Source of the DNA: JANXLS01 sp038227045
GTDB taxonomy: Bacteria > Planctomycetota > SZUA-567 > H5-PLA8
Length of the DNA stretch: 64,000 nucleotides
Assembly (NCBI GenBank): GCA_038227045.1
Contig: JBBRQD010000008.1
Span: forward strand, 31,746-95,745
Reading direction: 5' to 3'
The notes below the pieces were generated by a model. The model saw nothing but the letters and a program-made list of their open reading frames with translations. It had not been told where the DNA came from and searched no databases. Positions 25,250 through 33,730 of this stretch are shown piece by piece. A program made the translations under genes and the position numbers. Position 1 is the first letter of the stretch. Each line of letters starts with the position of its first letter.

Positions 25250-26860
25250 TTGAAACACCAAAAGTTGTTCATCATGGGTCTGGTTGTGGCCCTATTCGCG
25301 ACCACAGTTCTGCATGCCGAAGTCTCGGTGTCGGAATTCGAAGCGATGAAGAAGGAAATGACCGAAATGCGGACGAAGATGTCCGGCATGAAGGGTGCCG
25401 AGGCCGAATTGACCGCAGTCTGCGATAAATGCGCTACTTGTGCTGCACCGGTACCGAATAATGTCACGACGGCTGCTGGTAAGTTGGTCATGGGTGGATT
25501 GGTCCAAGTCTGGTACACCAGCATTCAGCACGACAAACAGGGTATCTTCAACGATCCGGCCGGCACGGGCGTGTTCGATTCGAACGCTTGGGCCAACAAG
25601 GACACGTTCAGCATCCATACGGTCGAATTGTATTTCGACATGGCGATCACCGACAAGGTCAGCGCCTTCGTCTACATCAATCCGGCAGCGGAAATCGCCA
25701 GCAACACGCGCCCGGTGGTCACGCGCCGTTTGGCCAACGTTTCGCCTGAATTCAACGCAGTCAATGGCCCCTTCAATGGTGCCACGACCGGCGCGATCAG
25801 CGCGTTGCAAAACGGTTCGGGTGCAGTTCCGAATCTGTTGCAGGACGCGATTATCAACTTCCACGACTTTGTTCCGCATCATGATTTCACGGTCGGACAG
25901 ATGCTGAACACGTTCAACGAAGAAAACTTTGCTCCGAACAATTCGCTGGACTTCGTTGACCGCTCGTACATCGGCAACCAGATCCCGCGCGATTCCGGTG
26001 TGGTCATCCACGGTACGTGGTGGGGCAACGGCGGCGGCGGTTCCTATGCCGGCGGCGGAGACACGGGTCGCTTGCAGTACTGGGCGGGCATGTGGAATTC
26101 GGCTGGTACGCTTTACAACCCGCGCGGAAACACGCAGGACACCAATAACGACAAGGATTTCATCGGTACGATTTTGCTCCGCCCGATCTGGGATGACTGT
26201 ATGGGCAAGCTCGAACTCGGTTACTCCTTCCGCGGTGGCCGCCACGGCACCGTCGATCCGATCGCCGGCGCAGGAACTTCCGGTCTGCCGTTGACTCCGA
26301 ACAACTCCTTGGAACGTGCCAATAACTGGGCGGTTGGCCATGACGCCTGGTTCAAGTACTTCGCGCCGGGTCCGTTCAAGGGTCTGTGGTTCAAGGCCGA
26401 AGGTTCGTGGATCAAGGATCGCACTTCCCCGGGCAGCGTGATCGATCAGGTCGCTGTTGACTTCCAGGGTGGCGACGGCAGTGGTTTGGCCAATGGCGGT
26501 GCTCCGTTCAGCTCCTTCGGTTACTGGGGCGCCATCGGTTACAAGTTCGGCGACAGCTCGTTGTTCTGCTCCACTTGCCACAGTTGGTGGAAGAACCTCG
26601 AAATCGACGCTCGCTACGAAAGTGCTCCGAACGTGTTCGTCACCGATCCGCAGGATACGGGTCGCGCGGATGCAAACGCTCGCACCAACGTATACAACAC
26701 GAAGATCTGGACTGCCGGTATCAACTACTACATCGCCGGGCAGAATGCCAAGATCCAGTTGAACTACAACCACTTGGACAGCCCGGACGGCCCGTCATCG
26801 GCACCGTTCCATCACCTCAAGGCTAACTCCTTGGTTGTCAACTTCCAGGTCTCTTGGTAA
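25250..26860 (+). CDS. Outer-membrane porin-like protein of the urea cluster
   Basis: 536 residues from a TTG at 25250, preferred because GGAGGAGGGG (25234-25243) precedes it directly and because the protein then starts MKHQKLFIMGLVVALFATTV with a signal peptide ending at LHA. An ATG at 25274 would leave a truncated signal. A short Met/Lys/Glu-rich coiled coil and a Cys pair (CDKCATC) are followed by alternating beta strands to the C-terminal Trp (LVVNFQVSW), the usual end of a beta-barrel. Porins of this kind sit next to urea or amide transport genes and are thought to admit the substrate; that role is inferred from position. A strong terminator follows. Confidence 0.82.
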   Translation: MKHQKLFIMGLVVALFATTVLHAEVSVSEFEAMKKEMTEMRTKMSGMKGAEAELTAVCDKCATCAAPVPNNVTTAAGKLVMGGLVQVWYTSIQHDKQGIFNDPAGTGVFDSNAWANKDTFSIHTVELYFDMAITDKVSAFVYINPAAEIASNTRPVVTRRLANVSPEFNAVNGPFNGATTGAISALQNGSGAVPNLLQDAIINFHDFVPHHDFTVGQMLNTFNEENFAPNNSLDFVDRSYIGNQIPRDSGVVIHGTWWGNGGGGSYAGGGDTGRLQYWAGMWNSAGTLYNPRGNTQDTNNDKDFIGTILLRPIWDDCMGKLELGYSFRGGRHGTVDPIAGAGTSGLPLTPNNSLERANNWAVGHDAWFKYFAPGPFKGLWFKAEGSWIKDRTSPGSVIDQVAVDFQGGDGSGLANGGAPFSSFGYWGAIGYKFGDSSLFCSTCHSWWKNLEIDARYESAPNVFVTDPQDTGRADANARTNVYNTKIWTAGINYYIAGQNAKIQLNYNHLDSPDGPSSAPFHHLKANSLVVNFQVSW

Positions 26861-26895
26861 CTCGGAATGTCGGCTAACGAAAACGTTTGAACGAG

Positions 26896-26927
26896 GAGGG
26901 CGGCTAATAAGCCGCCCTCTTCTTTTT
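26896..26927 (+). terminator. Rho-independent terminator after the porin gene
   Basis: GAGGGCGGCT AATA AGCCGCCCTC followed by TTCTTTTT: a perfect 10-bp GC-rich stem with a T-rich tail, 35 bp after the stop. The remaining 340 bp to urtA contain no gene; two TTTGATCA-containing segments near 27160-27200 may be regulatory. Confidence 0.92.
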
Positions 26928-27271
26928 ACTGGATATTCTTTTTTCTTAACCCGCGCGGGTACAAAAGCATTCGCGCGTTTTTTATTTGGCAACCCGCATG
27001 ACCTTGCGCATTCGCATAATCTCGCAACTACCGACACATCAATTGCCAACAGAACGCCTTGCGTTTTAGCTTTAATTCGCGATGCCCATTCCCATCAATT
27101 TGATTTCAATTGGCTCAAGCAATGCTCTTTAACCTCTCGAAACAAGTCGACTAAAGATAGTTTGATCAATAATCAACATTGTGGTTTTGATCAGACATCT
27201 AGATGAGCGATTTTGTGCTTCAAACAATATGGCCGCTGTCATCGGCCGAAACATTTTTGGGAGGGAACAAG

Positions 27272-28540
27272 ATGTTGGGACGCATTCGTGCAATAGTCGG
27301 AGTAACGGCTCTTCTGGCCGCAAGCTTTTTGATCTTCAACGTGGCCGCCGAAGACACCGTCAAAATCGGTGTTTTGCATTCGCTGAGCGGGACCATGGCG
27401 ATTTCGGAAACTTCTTTGCGAGATGTCGTGTTGATGGCGGTGGAAGAGATCAATGCGAAGGGCGGCGTGCTCGGCAAGAAGATCGAGACGGTCGTGGTCG
27501 ATCCCGCCAGCAACTGGCCGTTGTTCGCTGAAAAGGCCAAGCAGTTGATCACGCAAGATAAGGTCGCGGTCACGTTCGGCTGCTGGACCTCCGTGAGCCG
27601 TAAGTCCTGTCTGCCGGTTTTCGAAGAAAACAACGCGTTGTTGTTCTACCCGGTGCAGTACGAAGGTGAAGAACAGTCCCTAAATGTCTTCTACACTGCC
27701 GCGTCGCCGAACCAGCAGCTCGTGCCGGCAGCGGAATACATGATGAGCGAAGACGGCGGTGGATTCAAGAAGTTCTACCTGCTGGGCACCGACTACGTAT
27801 TCCCGCGTACGGCCAACAAGGTGCTGAAGGCATTCTTGATCGCCAAAGGCGTGCCGGAAGCGAACATCATGGAAGAGTACACGCCCTTCCACCACCAGGA
27901 CTACCAGACGATCATCGGCAAGATCAAGACGTTCGCGGCCGGCGGCAAGGCCTGCGTGCTCTCGACGATCAATGGCGACAGCAACGTGCCGTTCTATAAG
28001 GAATACGCTAACCAGGGCCTGAAGGCTTCCGACTGCCCGATCATGGCGTTCTCGGTTGCCGAAGACGAACTGCTGGCAATGGACGTTCCGCCACTGGTCG
28101 GCCACTTGGCCTGCTGGAACTACTACCAGTGCCTCGATAACGCCGAGAACAAGAAGTTCGTCGGCGACTTCAAGGCGTACTGCGAAAAGATGAAGTTGCC
28201 GGGCGGCAAGAATCGCGTGACTGACGATCCGATCGAAGCCGCTTACTTCGGCGTGTATGTCTGGAAAGCGGCCTGCGAAAAAGCGCAGAGCTTCGAAGTG
28301 GACAAAGTCCGTGCCGCGGTCTACGGCATGGAATTCGACGCCCCGGGTGGCAAGAAGTCGATGCACCCGTCGAATCAGCACACGCTCAAGCCCGTCTACG
28401 TCGGTGAAATTCTGAAGGACGGCCAGTTCAAAATCGTGTGGAAGTCGAAGGGCCTCGTTTCGCCGGATTCGTACAGCTCGTACCTCTGGCCGGACAAGTC
28501 CAAGATTCCCGCTCCGACCGGCGGTCCGAAAGCGAAATAG
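27272..28540 (+). CDS. urtA: Urea ABC transporter, substrate-binding protein
   Basis: 422 residues from the ATG at 27272, preceded by GGGAGGG; upstream in-frame starts would disrupt the signal peptide (MLGRIRAIVGVTALLAASFL). The mature start VKIGVLHSLSGTMAISETSL and the segments VVVDPASNWPLFAEKA, FGCWTSVSRKSCLPVFEE and LLFYPVQYEGEEQS are specific to UrtA/FmdD-type binding proteins rather than to branched-chain amino-acid binders. It delivers urea to the UrtBC permease. A strong terminator follows, so urtBCDE may be expressed at a lower level than urtA. Confidence 0.95.
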   Translation: MLGRIRAIVGVTALLAASFLIFNVAAEDTVKIGVLHSLSGTMAISETSLRDVVLMAVEEINAKGGVLGKKIETVVVDPASNWPLFAEKAKQLITQDKVAVTFGCWTSVSRKSCLPVFEENNALLFYPVQYEGEEQSLNVFYTAASPNQQLVPAAEYMMSEDGGGFKKFYLLGTDYVFPRTANKVLKAFLIAKGVPEANIMEEYTPFHHQDYQTIIGKIKTFAAGGKACVLSTINGDSNVPFYKEYANQGLKASDCPIMAFSVAEDELLAMDVPPLVGHLACWNYYQCLDNAENKKFVGDFKAYCEKMKLPGGKNRVTDDPIEAAYFGVYVWKAACEKAQSFEVDKVRAAVYGMEFDAPGGKKSMHPSNQHTLKPVYVGEILKDGQFKIVWKSKGLVSPDSYSSYLWPDKSKIPAPTGGPKAK

Positions 28541-28558
28541 TTTTCCTTTGAATTTGGG

Positions 28559-28597
28559 GGGCGGTCCGGGTTGCATCGCCGGACCGTCCTTTTTTTG
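28559..28597 (+). terminator. Rho-independent terminator after urtA
   Basis: GGGCGGTCCGG and CCGGACCGTCC form an 11-bp stem with one mismatch around GTTGCATCG, followed by TTTTTTT. It lies 18 bp after the urtA stop and before urtB, as commonly seen where a binding protein is made in excess over its permease. Confidence 0.9.
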
Positions 28598-28741
28598 TCC
28601 CTTTTTGTGCTTTTGAACTGGCTGTTTTGATCTAAACTGATCCTAAACAGACACCGTAGCTTTAGAGTGTTCGACTTTTGAACGCGGACCGCGTTCATCC
28701 GCGACTATTTGATGGGCACTCTTTTGGAATTTTCGAGCCGC

Positions 28742-30433
28742 ATGCCTCATTTCAATAAGCAATCCATCGCGTTGCCGCTGGTTATCTTGAGCGTCGCGCT
28801 GGCCGGTGCCGTTTGCGTGCGCGCCTCTGAAGCCGATGTCCACAAGCAAATGCTCGAATTGGCAGGCGATGAAAAGGATTTGCGCAAGGCTGCCGTCGAG
28901 GCGCTGACCAAGTCCGGTGACATGCGGTTGATTCCATTCTTCAAAGACTTCACCGATTCAAAGATTTATTTCTGGAAGGGCCAGTTGGTCTACTGCGCGG
29001 ATCCTGACAACGGAACCGCGCTGCTCGACGCGCTGACCCGCGAGCCCCTCTCTGGGAACCCCAAAGCAGACAAGACCGTCAAGGCCGAGTGGAAAGCGCT
29101 CTCGCCGATGGGGCGCGGTGAAGCCAACCGCATCGAAAGCGCGCGCAGCCTGCTTGGATTGTACGCCACCGACGCCTATGTGCGGCGCGACAGCGTCGTA
29201 AGCTGCGCCTCAAACGAAATTGAATCCAGTCTTCCCGCGCTCACTGAAATGCTCACGGCCGAGCAAAACAAACGCGTGAGGTTTGCCCTTGAGGAGAGCA
29301 TCGCGCGGCTGCGGCTGCTTCATTCCGACGGCAAAAAATGGACGCCCGAATTTCTGGCCGCCGTGGCGAAACTGGGAGATCTGAATTCCGGGCGCGGACT
29401 CTCCAAGCTTCAGGCGCTCAAAGAGGCCAACCTGAAAGAAGGCGGCGCCAAAGACGCGGCGGCCGACGAGACGCTTGCCGCAGCCATTCAAAAAACCGAG
29501 TCATGGCAGCGGATCGCGCACAGTTGCGGCCACGTCTTCAGCGGCATCTCGCTGGGCTCGGTCCTGGTGTTGATGGCGTTGGGGCTCTCGATCATCTTCG
29601 GCTTGATGGGCGTGATCAACATGGCGCACGGCGAGCTGATGATGATCGGCGCTTATGCCACGTTCCTCACACAGAAGGGCTTTGAAGCCGCCATCAAAGC
29701 GGGCTGGCTTGCTCCGGGCGCGTTCGAATGGTTTTTCCTGGCGGCAATTCCGCTCGCGTTTTTGGCGTCGGCCGCTGTGGGTTATGCCATGGAACGCGTG
29801 GTGATCCGGCACTTGTACGGCCGGCCGCTGGATTCGCTCCTGGCGACATGGGGCATTTCGCTTCTCCTCATCCAGACGATCCGGCTGATTTTCGGCGACA
29901 ACAACGGAGTCAACAGCCCGTCGTGGCTGCAGGGCAGCGTCGAAGTGCTGCAGGATGTCCAGTTGCCGTACAACCGTATCTTCATCATCGGATTCTGCCT
30001 GCTGTGTATTCTGCTGATGTACCTGATCATCAACAAGACGAAGCTCGGCCTGTTGCTGCGGGCGACAACGCAAAATCGCAACATGGCCGCGTCGCTGGGC
30101 GTCGCCACGCGCCGCATCGACGGCTACACATTCGCACTCGGCGCGGGACTGGCCGGAATGGCCGGCTGCGCGCTCACGCAGATCGGCGGCGTGACGCCCG
30201 ACATGGGACAGAACTACATCGTCGATTCGTTCATGGTCGTCGTCACCGGCGGCGTGGGCAAGCTGGCCGGCGCGATCTTCGCCGGATTCGGACTCGGCAT
30301 GACCAACAAATTCCTTGAAGCCATCTTCGCAGCGGTCTGGGGTAAAATCCTGATCCTGATGTGTGTCGTGTTGTTCATTCAATGGCGGCCGTCGGGCTTG
30401 TTCCCCGCCAAGGGGAGGACCGCGGATGCGTGA
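28742..30433 (+). CDS. urtB: Urea ABC transporter, permease UrtB with N-terminal helical-repeat domain
   Basis: 563 residues from the ATG at 28742 (an ATG at 28712 is possible). It has a signal peptide (MPHFNKQSIALPLVILSVALAG, cleavage near VRA), then ~220 residues of HEAT-like helices expected in the periplasm, then a LivH-type permease from ~residue 265 (VFSGISLGSVLVLMALGLSI, GVINMAHGELMMIGAYATFL, RATTQNRNMAASLGV). The periplasmic extension is a known feature of UrtB. It forms the urea channel with UrtC and overlaps the urtC start by 8 bp. Confidence 0.95.
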   Translation: MPHFNKQSIALPLVILSVALAGAVCVRASEADVHKQMLELAGDEKDLRKAAVEALTKSGDMRLIPFFKDFTDSKIYFWKGQLVYCADPDNGTALLDALTREPLSGNPKADKTVKAEWKALSPMGRGEANRIESARSLLGLYATDAYVRRDSVVSCASNEIESSLPALTEMLTAEQNKRVRFALEESIARLRLLHSDGKKWTPEFLAAVAKLGDLNSGRGLSKLQALKEANLKEGGAKDAAADETLAAAIQKTESWQRIAHSCGHVFSGISLGSVLVLMALGLSIIFGLMGVINMAHGELMMIGAYATFLTQKGFEAAIKAGWLAPGAFEWFFLAAIPLAFLASAAVGYAMERVVIRHLYGRPLDSLLATWGISLLLIQTIRLIFGDNNGVNSPSWLQGSVEVLQDVQLPYNRIFIIGFCLLCILLMYLIINKTKLGLLLRATTQNRNMAASLGVATRRIDGYTFALGAGLAGMAGCALTQIGGVTPDMGQNYIVDSFMVVVTGGVGKLAGAIFAGFGLGMTNKFLEAIFAAVWGKILILMCVVLFIQWRPSGLFPAKGRTADA

Positions 30434-31535
30434 ACTGCGGTCGTTCATACTGAAATATCAGGCGTGGCTGGGCGCGGGCTTTGCCCTGCTGGCATTGGTG
30501 CTGCCCCCGTTGCTGTACTCCGCCAATATGATTGATCTCACCCGGATCAGCCTGTGGGGAAAGTACCTCAGCTTCGTCGTGGTCGCGATCGGCGTGGATC
30601 TGATTTGGGGTTACACGGGCATCTTAAGTTTGTGCCAGGCCATGTTTTTCTGCATGGGTGCGTATGCCATGGGCATGTACTTGTCGTTTCAGGGCAAGCT
30701 CGACGCCAACGGCGTGCCCGCGTGCCTCTCCTACGTGTCGTCGGATGTCCACGGCGCTACGCTCCCGTGGTTCTGGGAGCCGTTCCGATCCTTTCCCGTC
30801 ACTGTGATACTGGGAATCGCCTTGCCATCGCTGGTCGCCAGCGTCTTCGGATTCTTTGCGTTTCGCAGCCGCGTCCGTGGCGTCTATTTGTCAATCATCA
30901 CGCAGGCCATTACGCTCGCCGCGGTGCAGTTCTTCATGCTCAACAATATGCGTCTGGGCGGCACCAACGGCGTGCGCCTGATAGAAGTGAAACCGCTAGC
31001 GGGCCTGGACTTTTACAAGCCCTCGGGCATTTTGGGCATGTACGTCATCAGCGTATTGGTGGTCGTCGGCGTTTATCTCGTGAGCCGGCATCTGGTGAAT
31101 TCGCGCCTGGGCCGAGTGTTGATCGCCGTCCGCGACAATGAAAACCGCCTGCGCTTTTCCGGCTATCAGCCGGCCTATTACAAGATGTTTATCTTCGCGT
31201 TTGCCGCCGCCATTGGCGGGATCGGCGGCATGTTATACATTCCGCAGGTACAGATCGTGACGCCGGTTGACATGGATGCCATGCCTTCGATTTTGATCGT
31301 GGTCTGGGTCGCTCTGGGCGGCCGAGGCACGCTGACGGGCGCAATTGTCGGCGCGCTGGCGGTGAACCTGTTCTACAGCCAGTTGACGTCTTCCGCGCCG
31401 AAAACGTGGCCGTTCGTTCTGGGCGGGCTGGCTCTTGCGGTGGTGCTGTATTTCCCGCAAGGCCTGGTGGGAATCTTCCGCGGTCTCATCGGTATGAAGG
31501 ACGACGACGATTTCGTAAAGGGGGCCAAGGCGTGA
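30426..31535 (+). CDS. urtC: Urea ABC transporter, permease UrtC
   Basis: 369 residues from the ATG at 30426, with GGGAGG about 8 nt upstream and overlapping the urtB stop. It is a LivM-type permease with about ten membrane segments. GYTGILSLCQAMFFCMGAYA and MYLSFQGKLDANGVPACLSY are typical of UrtC, as are RDNENRLRFSGYQPAYYKMF and GGIGGMLYIPQVQIV. It pairs with UrtB in the inner membrane. Its stop overlaps the GTG start of urtD (GTGA). Confidence 0.95.
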   Translation: MRELRSFILKYQAWLGAGFALLALVLPPLLYSANMIDLTRISLWGKYLSFVVVAIGVDLIWGYTGILSLCQAMFFCMGAYAMGMYLSFQGKLDANGVPACLSYVSSDVHGATLPWFWEPFRSFPVTVILGIALPSLVASVFGFFAFRSRVRGVYLSIITQAITLAAVQFFMLNNMRLGGTNGVRLIEVKPLAGLDFYKPSGILGMYVISVLVVVGVYLVSRHLVNSRLGRVLIAVRDNENRLRFSGYQPAYYKMFIFAFAAAIGGIGGMLYIPQVQIVTPVDMDAMPSILIVVWVALGGRGTLTGAIVGALAVNLFYSQLTSSAPKTWPFVLGGLALAVVLYFPQGLVGIFRGLIGMKDDDDFVKGAKA

Positions 31536-32272
31536 ATGGCGAGAACCTGGTCCGCGTTGAAAAAGTAAAAGTGCTCTTCGATGGTTTCAAAGCGCTCGAC
31601 ATCGACGCGTTTGGCGTGCAGGAAAACGAGCTCCGGGTCGTGATCGGTCCCAATGGCGCCGGTAAAACCACGCTCTGCGACGTGATCAGCGGCAAGACCA
31701 AGGTGACCGAAGGCCACGTCTATTTCGGCGGTGTCGAGACCACGCACGTCCCCGAAAATGAAATCAGCGCCATGGGCGTTGGCCGGAAATTTCAGACGCC
31801 GACGGTTTTCGACAGCCTGACGGTCTTCGAAAACATGGAGCTCGCCCTGCCCGGCCGCCGCAACGTCTTTCAAAATATCTTCGGACAAGTCTCCAAGGAC
31901 AATCGCGATAAAATCATGTCTACGCTGAAGCGCGTGGGCCTCGCCGACAGCGCCGATATCCGCAGCAAGCATCTCAGCCACGGCCAGCGGCAATGGCTCG
32001 AAATCAGCATGTTGATCGTGCAAAGCCCGAAACTGCTGCTCGTCGACGAACCCGCCGCCGGCCTGACCGACGAAGAGACACACCTCACCGGCGAACTGCT
32101 GCTCGAACTCGCCGGAAGCCACACGATCATGGTTATCGAACACGACATGGAATTCGTCCGCCAGCTCAACCGCACGGTCACCGTGCTCTGCGAAGGCAAA
32201 GTGCTCTGCGAAGGACCGCTGGAAAAAGTGCAGGCCGACGAGAGAGTCATCGAAGCATATTTGGGACGGTAA
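31532..32272 (+). CDS. urtD: Urea ABC transporter, ATPase UrtD
   Basis: 246 residues from a GTG at 31532 that overlaps the urtC stop; the frame is open further upstream but only inside urtC. Walker A GPNGAGKTT, a signature motif in the LSHGQRQWLEI form characteristic of UrtD, Walker B LLLVDEPAAGL and the switch His in MVIEHDMEFV are all present. It drives urea import together with UrtE. Confidence 0.95.
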   Translation: MNGENLVRVEKVKVLFDGFKALDIDAFGVQENELRVVIGPNGAGKTTLCDVISGKTKVTEGHVYFGGVETTHVPENEISAMGVGRKFQTPTVFDSLTVFENMELALPGRRNVFQNIFGQVSKDNRDKIMSTLKRVGLADSADIRSKHLSHGQRQWLEISMLIVQSPKLLLVDEPAAGLTDEETHLTGELLLELAGSHTIMVIEHDMEFVRQLNRTVTVLCEGKVLCEGPLEKVQADERVIEAYLGR

Positions 32273-32276
32273 TCCG

Positions 32277-32375
32277 GGGGTAGGATTTAGGGGATAGTGG
32301 TTAGGGTTAGGAAAATGTAGAAACGTGCGCCAGCGCACCATTCCCTAACCCCTATCCCCTCTTCCCTAGCCCCTA
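32277..32375. repeat. Long palindrome between urtD and urtE
   Basis: The left arm (32281-32313, ATTTAGGGGATAGTGGTTAG) pairs with the right arm (32341-32375, CCCTAACCCCTATCCCC), with an inner GTGCGC CA GCGCAC hairpin. It fills the whole 122-bp gap in what is otherwise a tightly packed operon. There is no T-run, so it is a repeat element rather than a classical terminator. Confidence 0.8.
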
Positions 32376-32394
32376 AAAATGCGGAGCATTTTAA

Positions 32395-33093
32395 ATGCTG
32401 TTGAGCATCACCAATCTCGATTTTGCATACGGCGAAGCGCAGATCCTTTACAACATCACGCTCGACGTGGCGCTGGGCCAGGTGACCTGCCTGATGGGGC
32501 GCAACGGCGTCGGCAAAACCACGTTGCTGCGCAACATCATGGGCACGCTGAAATCCAACGCCGGAAAGATGCTTTTCGCGGGACAGGATATCATCAAGAA
32601 ACAGCCGCACGAACGCGCGAAGATGGGCATCAGCCTGGTGCCGCAGGGGCGCGATATTTTTCCGAAATTGACGGTCGAAGAAAATCTGCGCATCGGACTG
32701 GAAGCGCGCACGGACGGCATCAAAAAAATCCCGCCGGAAATCTTCGAGCTTTTTCCGGTACTCCACGACATGCGCAAACGCATGGGCGGCGATCTCTCCG
32801 GTGGCCAGCAGCAGCAGCTCGCCATCGGCCGCGCATTGACCGGCAACCCCGGCCTGCTCCTGCTCGACGAACCGACCGAAGGCATCCAGCCGTCGATCAT
32901 TAAACAGATCGGCGCGGTGCTGCGAAAGCTCAGCGAACGCGGCGACATGGCCATCGTGCTGGTCGAACAGTACCTCAATTTCGTCAAGGAATTCGGCGAT
33001 TCGTTCCACATCATGAACCGCGGCCGGTTTGTGTATTCGGGAACGATCGACGCGCTGTCGGACAAGGTTGTGAAAGAACATTTGAGCGTGTAA
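32395..33093 (+). CDS. urtE: Urea ABC transporter, ATPase UrtE
   Basis: 232 residues with GGAG about 8 nt upstream. Walker A GRNGVGKTT, signature LSGGQQQQLAIGRAL, Walker B LLLLDEPTEGIQPSII and switch LVEQYLNF are in order. It is LivF-like and specifically UrtE-like (LDFAYGEAQILYNITLDV start, RGRFVYSGTIDAL end). Second ATPase subunit of the urea importer. Separated from urtD by a palindromic element. Confidence 0.95.
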   Translation: MLLSITNLDFAYGEAQILYNITLDVALGQVTCLMGRNGVGKTTLLRNIMGTLKSNAGKMLFAGQDIIKKQPHERAKMGISLVPQGRDIFPKLTVEENLRIGLEARTDGIKKIPPEIFELFPVLHDMRKRMGGDLSGGQQQQLAIGRALTGNPGLLLLDEPTEGIQPSIIKQIGAVLRKLSERGDMAIVLVEQYLNFVKEFGDSFHIMNRGRFVYSGTIDALSDKVVKEHLSV

Positions 33094-33101
33094 TATTCGT
33101 A

Positions 33102-33122
33102 GGGCGGCTGCCAGCCCGTCCA
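33102..33122. repeat. Hairpin of the CTGCCAGCCCGTCC family, copy 2
   Basis: GGGCGGCTGCCAGCCCGTCC, sharing the core CTGCCAGCCCGTCC with 9692-9705. It is placed directly after urtE, before the toxin-antitoxin-like pair. Could act as a weak terminator. Confidence 0.5.
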
Positions 33123-33194
33123 GTCTTTAGACACAACGCGATCCCTGGAAAACTTTCGTCTTGACCGCTTCGTTCTCGAAGTTAAATTGTGACT

Positions 33195-33401
33195 ATGAAT
33201 AAAGACGAGCTGATTACCATCGATCCCGAAATTCAACACGGTCAGCCCGTTTTTAAAGGCTCGCGCGTACCCATTGAAATCCTGTTCGAATATCTCGAAT
33301 CCGGCGACACCATCGACGAATTTAGAGAGGATTTCCCCGGCGTGACGGTGGAGCAGATCATAGGGTTGCTGGAACTCTCCAAAATCCGCGTGGTGGCGTG
33401 A
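33195..33401 (+). CDS. DUF433 antitoxin-like protein
   Basis: 68 residues from the ATG at 33195 (a GTG two codons upstream is possible). The family pattern is clear: ITIDPEIQHGQPVFKGSRVP, then VPIEILFEYLESGDTIDEF, then DFPGVTVEQIIGLLEL, a small winged-helix-like fold. DUF433 proteins are antitoxins partnered with PIN-like DUF5615 proteins, and exactly such a gene follows with its ATG sharing the stop codon. Expected to bind the toxin and the operon promoter. Confidence 0.88.
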   Translation: MNKDELITIDPEIQHGQPVFKGSRVPIEILFEYLESGDTIDEFREDFPGVTVEQIIGLLELSKIRVVA

Positions 33402-33730
33402 TGAGAATCCTGTTGGATGAAAACGTGCCTAAGCGTTTGAAAAGATTTTTATTGGGGCATGACGTACTTACAGTTCAAAAAATGGGATGGCGCTCGCTAA
33501 AAAACGGTGCATTGCTTGACGCAGCCGATCCACTCTTCGACATTTTGCTAACGATCGACAAAGATATGCCCCATCAACAAAACTTAGCTGGAAGAAAGAT
33601 CAGCATTGTAGTGCTGGCGTCAAAGTTCACACGGTTACAAAGCCTGCTTCCACTGATGCCCGAGCTTGATAGACAGTTGAGGCTTCTTGCTCCTGGCAGT
33701 GGCAAATTGATTACCATAGCGTTTCCATAA
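33401..33730 (+). CDS. DUF5615 PIN-like toxin-like protein
   Basis: 109 residues from the ATG at 33401, overlapping the DUF433 stop by one base. The start MRILLDENVPKRLKRFLLGH with the first acidic pair (DEN), DVLTVQKMGWRSLKNGALLD, and FDILLTIDKDMPHQQNL (second acidic cluster) are the hallmark of DUF5615, a PIN-like putative ribonuclease fold. Its stop overlaps the ureD start (TAATG), so this pair is physically and perhaps transcriptionally embedded in the urea operon. Confidence 0.85.
   Translation: MRILLDENVPKRLKRFLLGHDVLTVQKMGWRSLKNGALLDAADPLFDILLTIDKDMPHQQNLAGRKISIVVLASKFTRLQSLLPLMPELDRQLRLLAPGSGKLITIAFP

Noticed and set aside
25292..26773. 493-codon minus-strand frame opposite the porin
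   Set aside because: Arg/Val-rich translation with no recognisable domain; the plus-strand frame has a signal peptide, beta-strand pattern and its own terminator.
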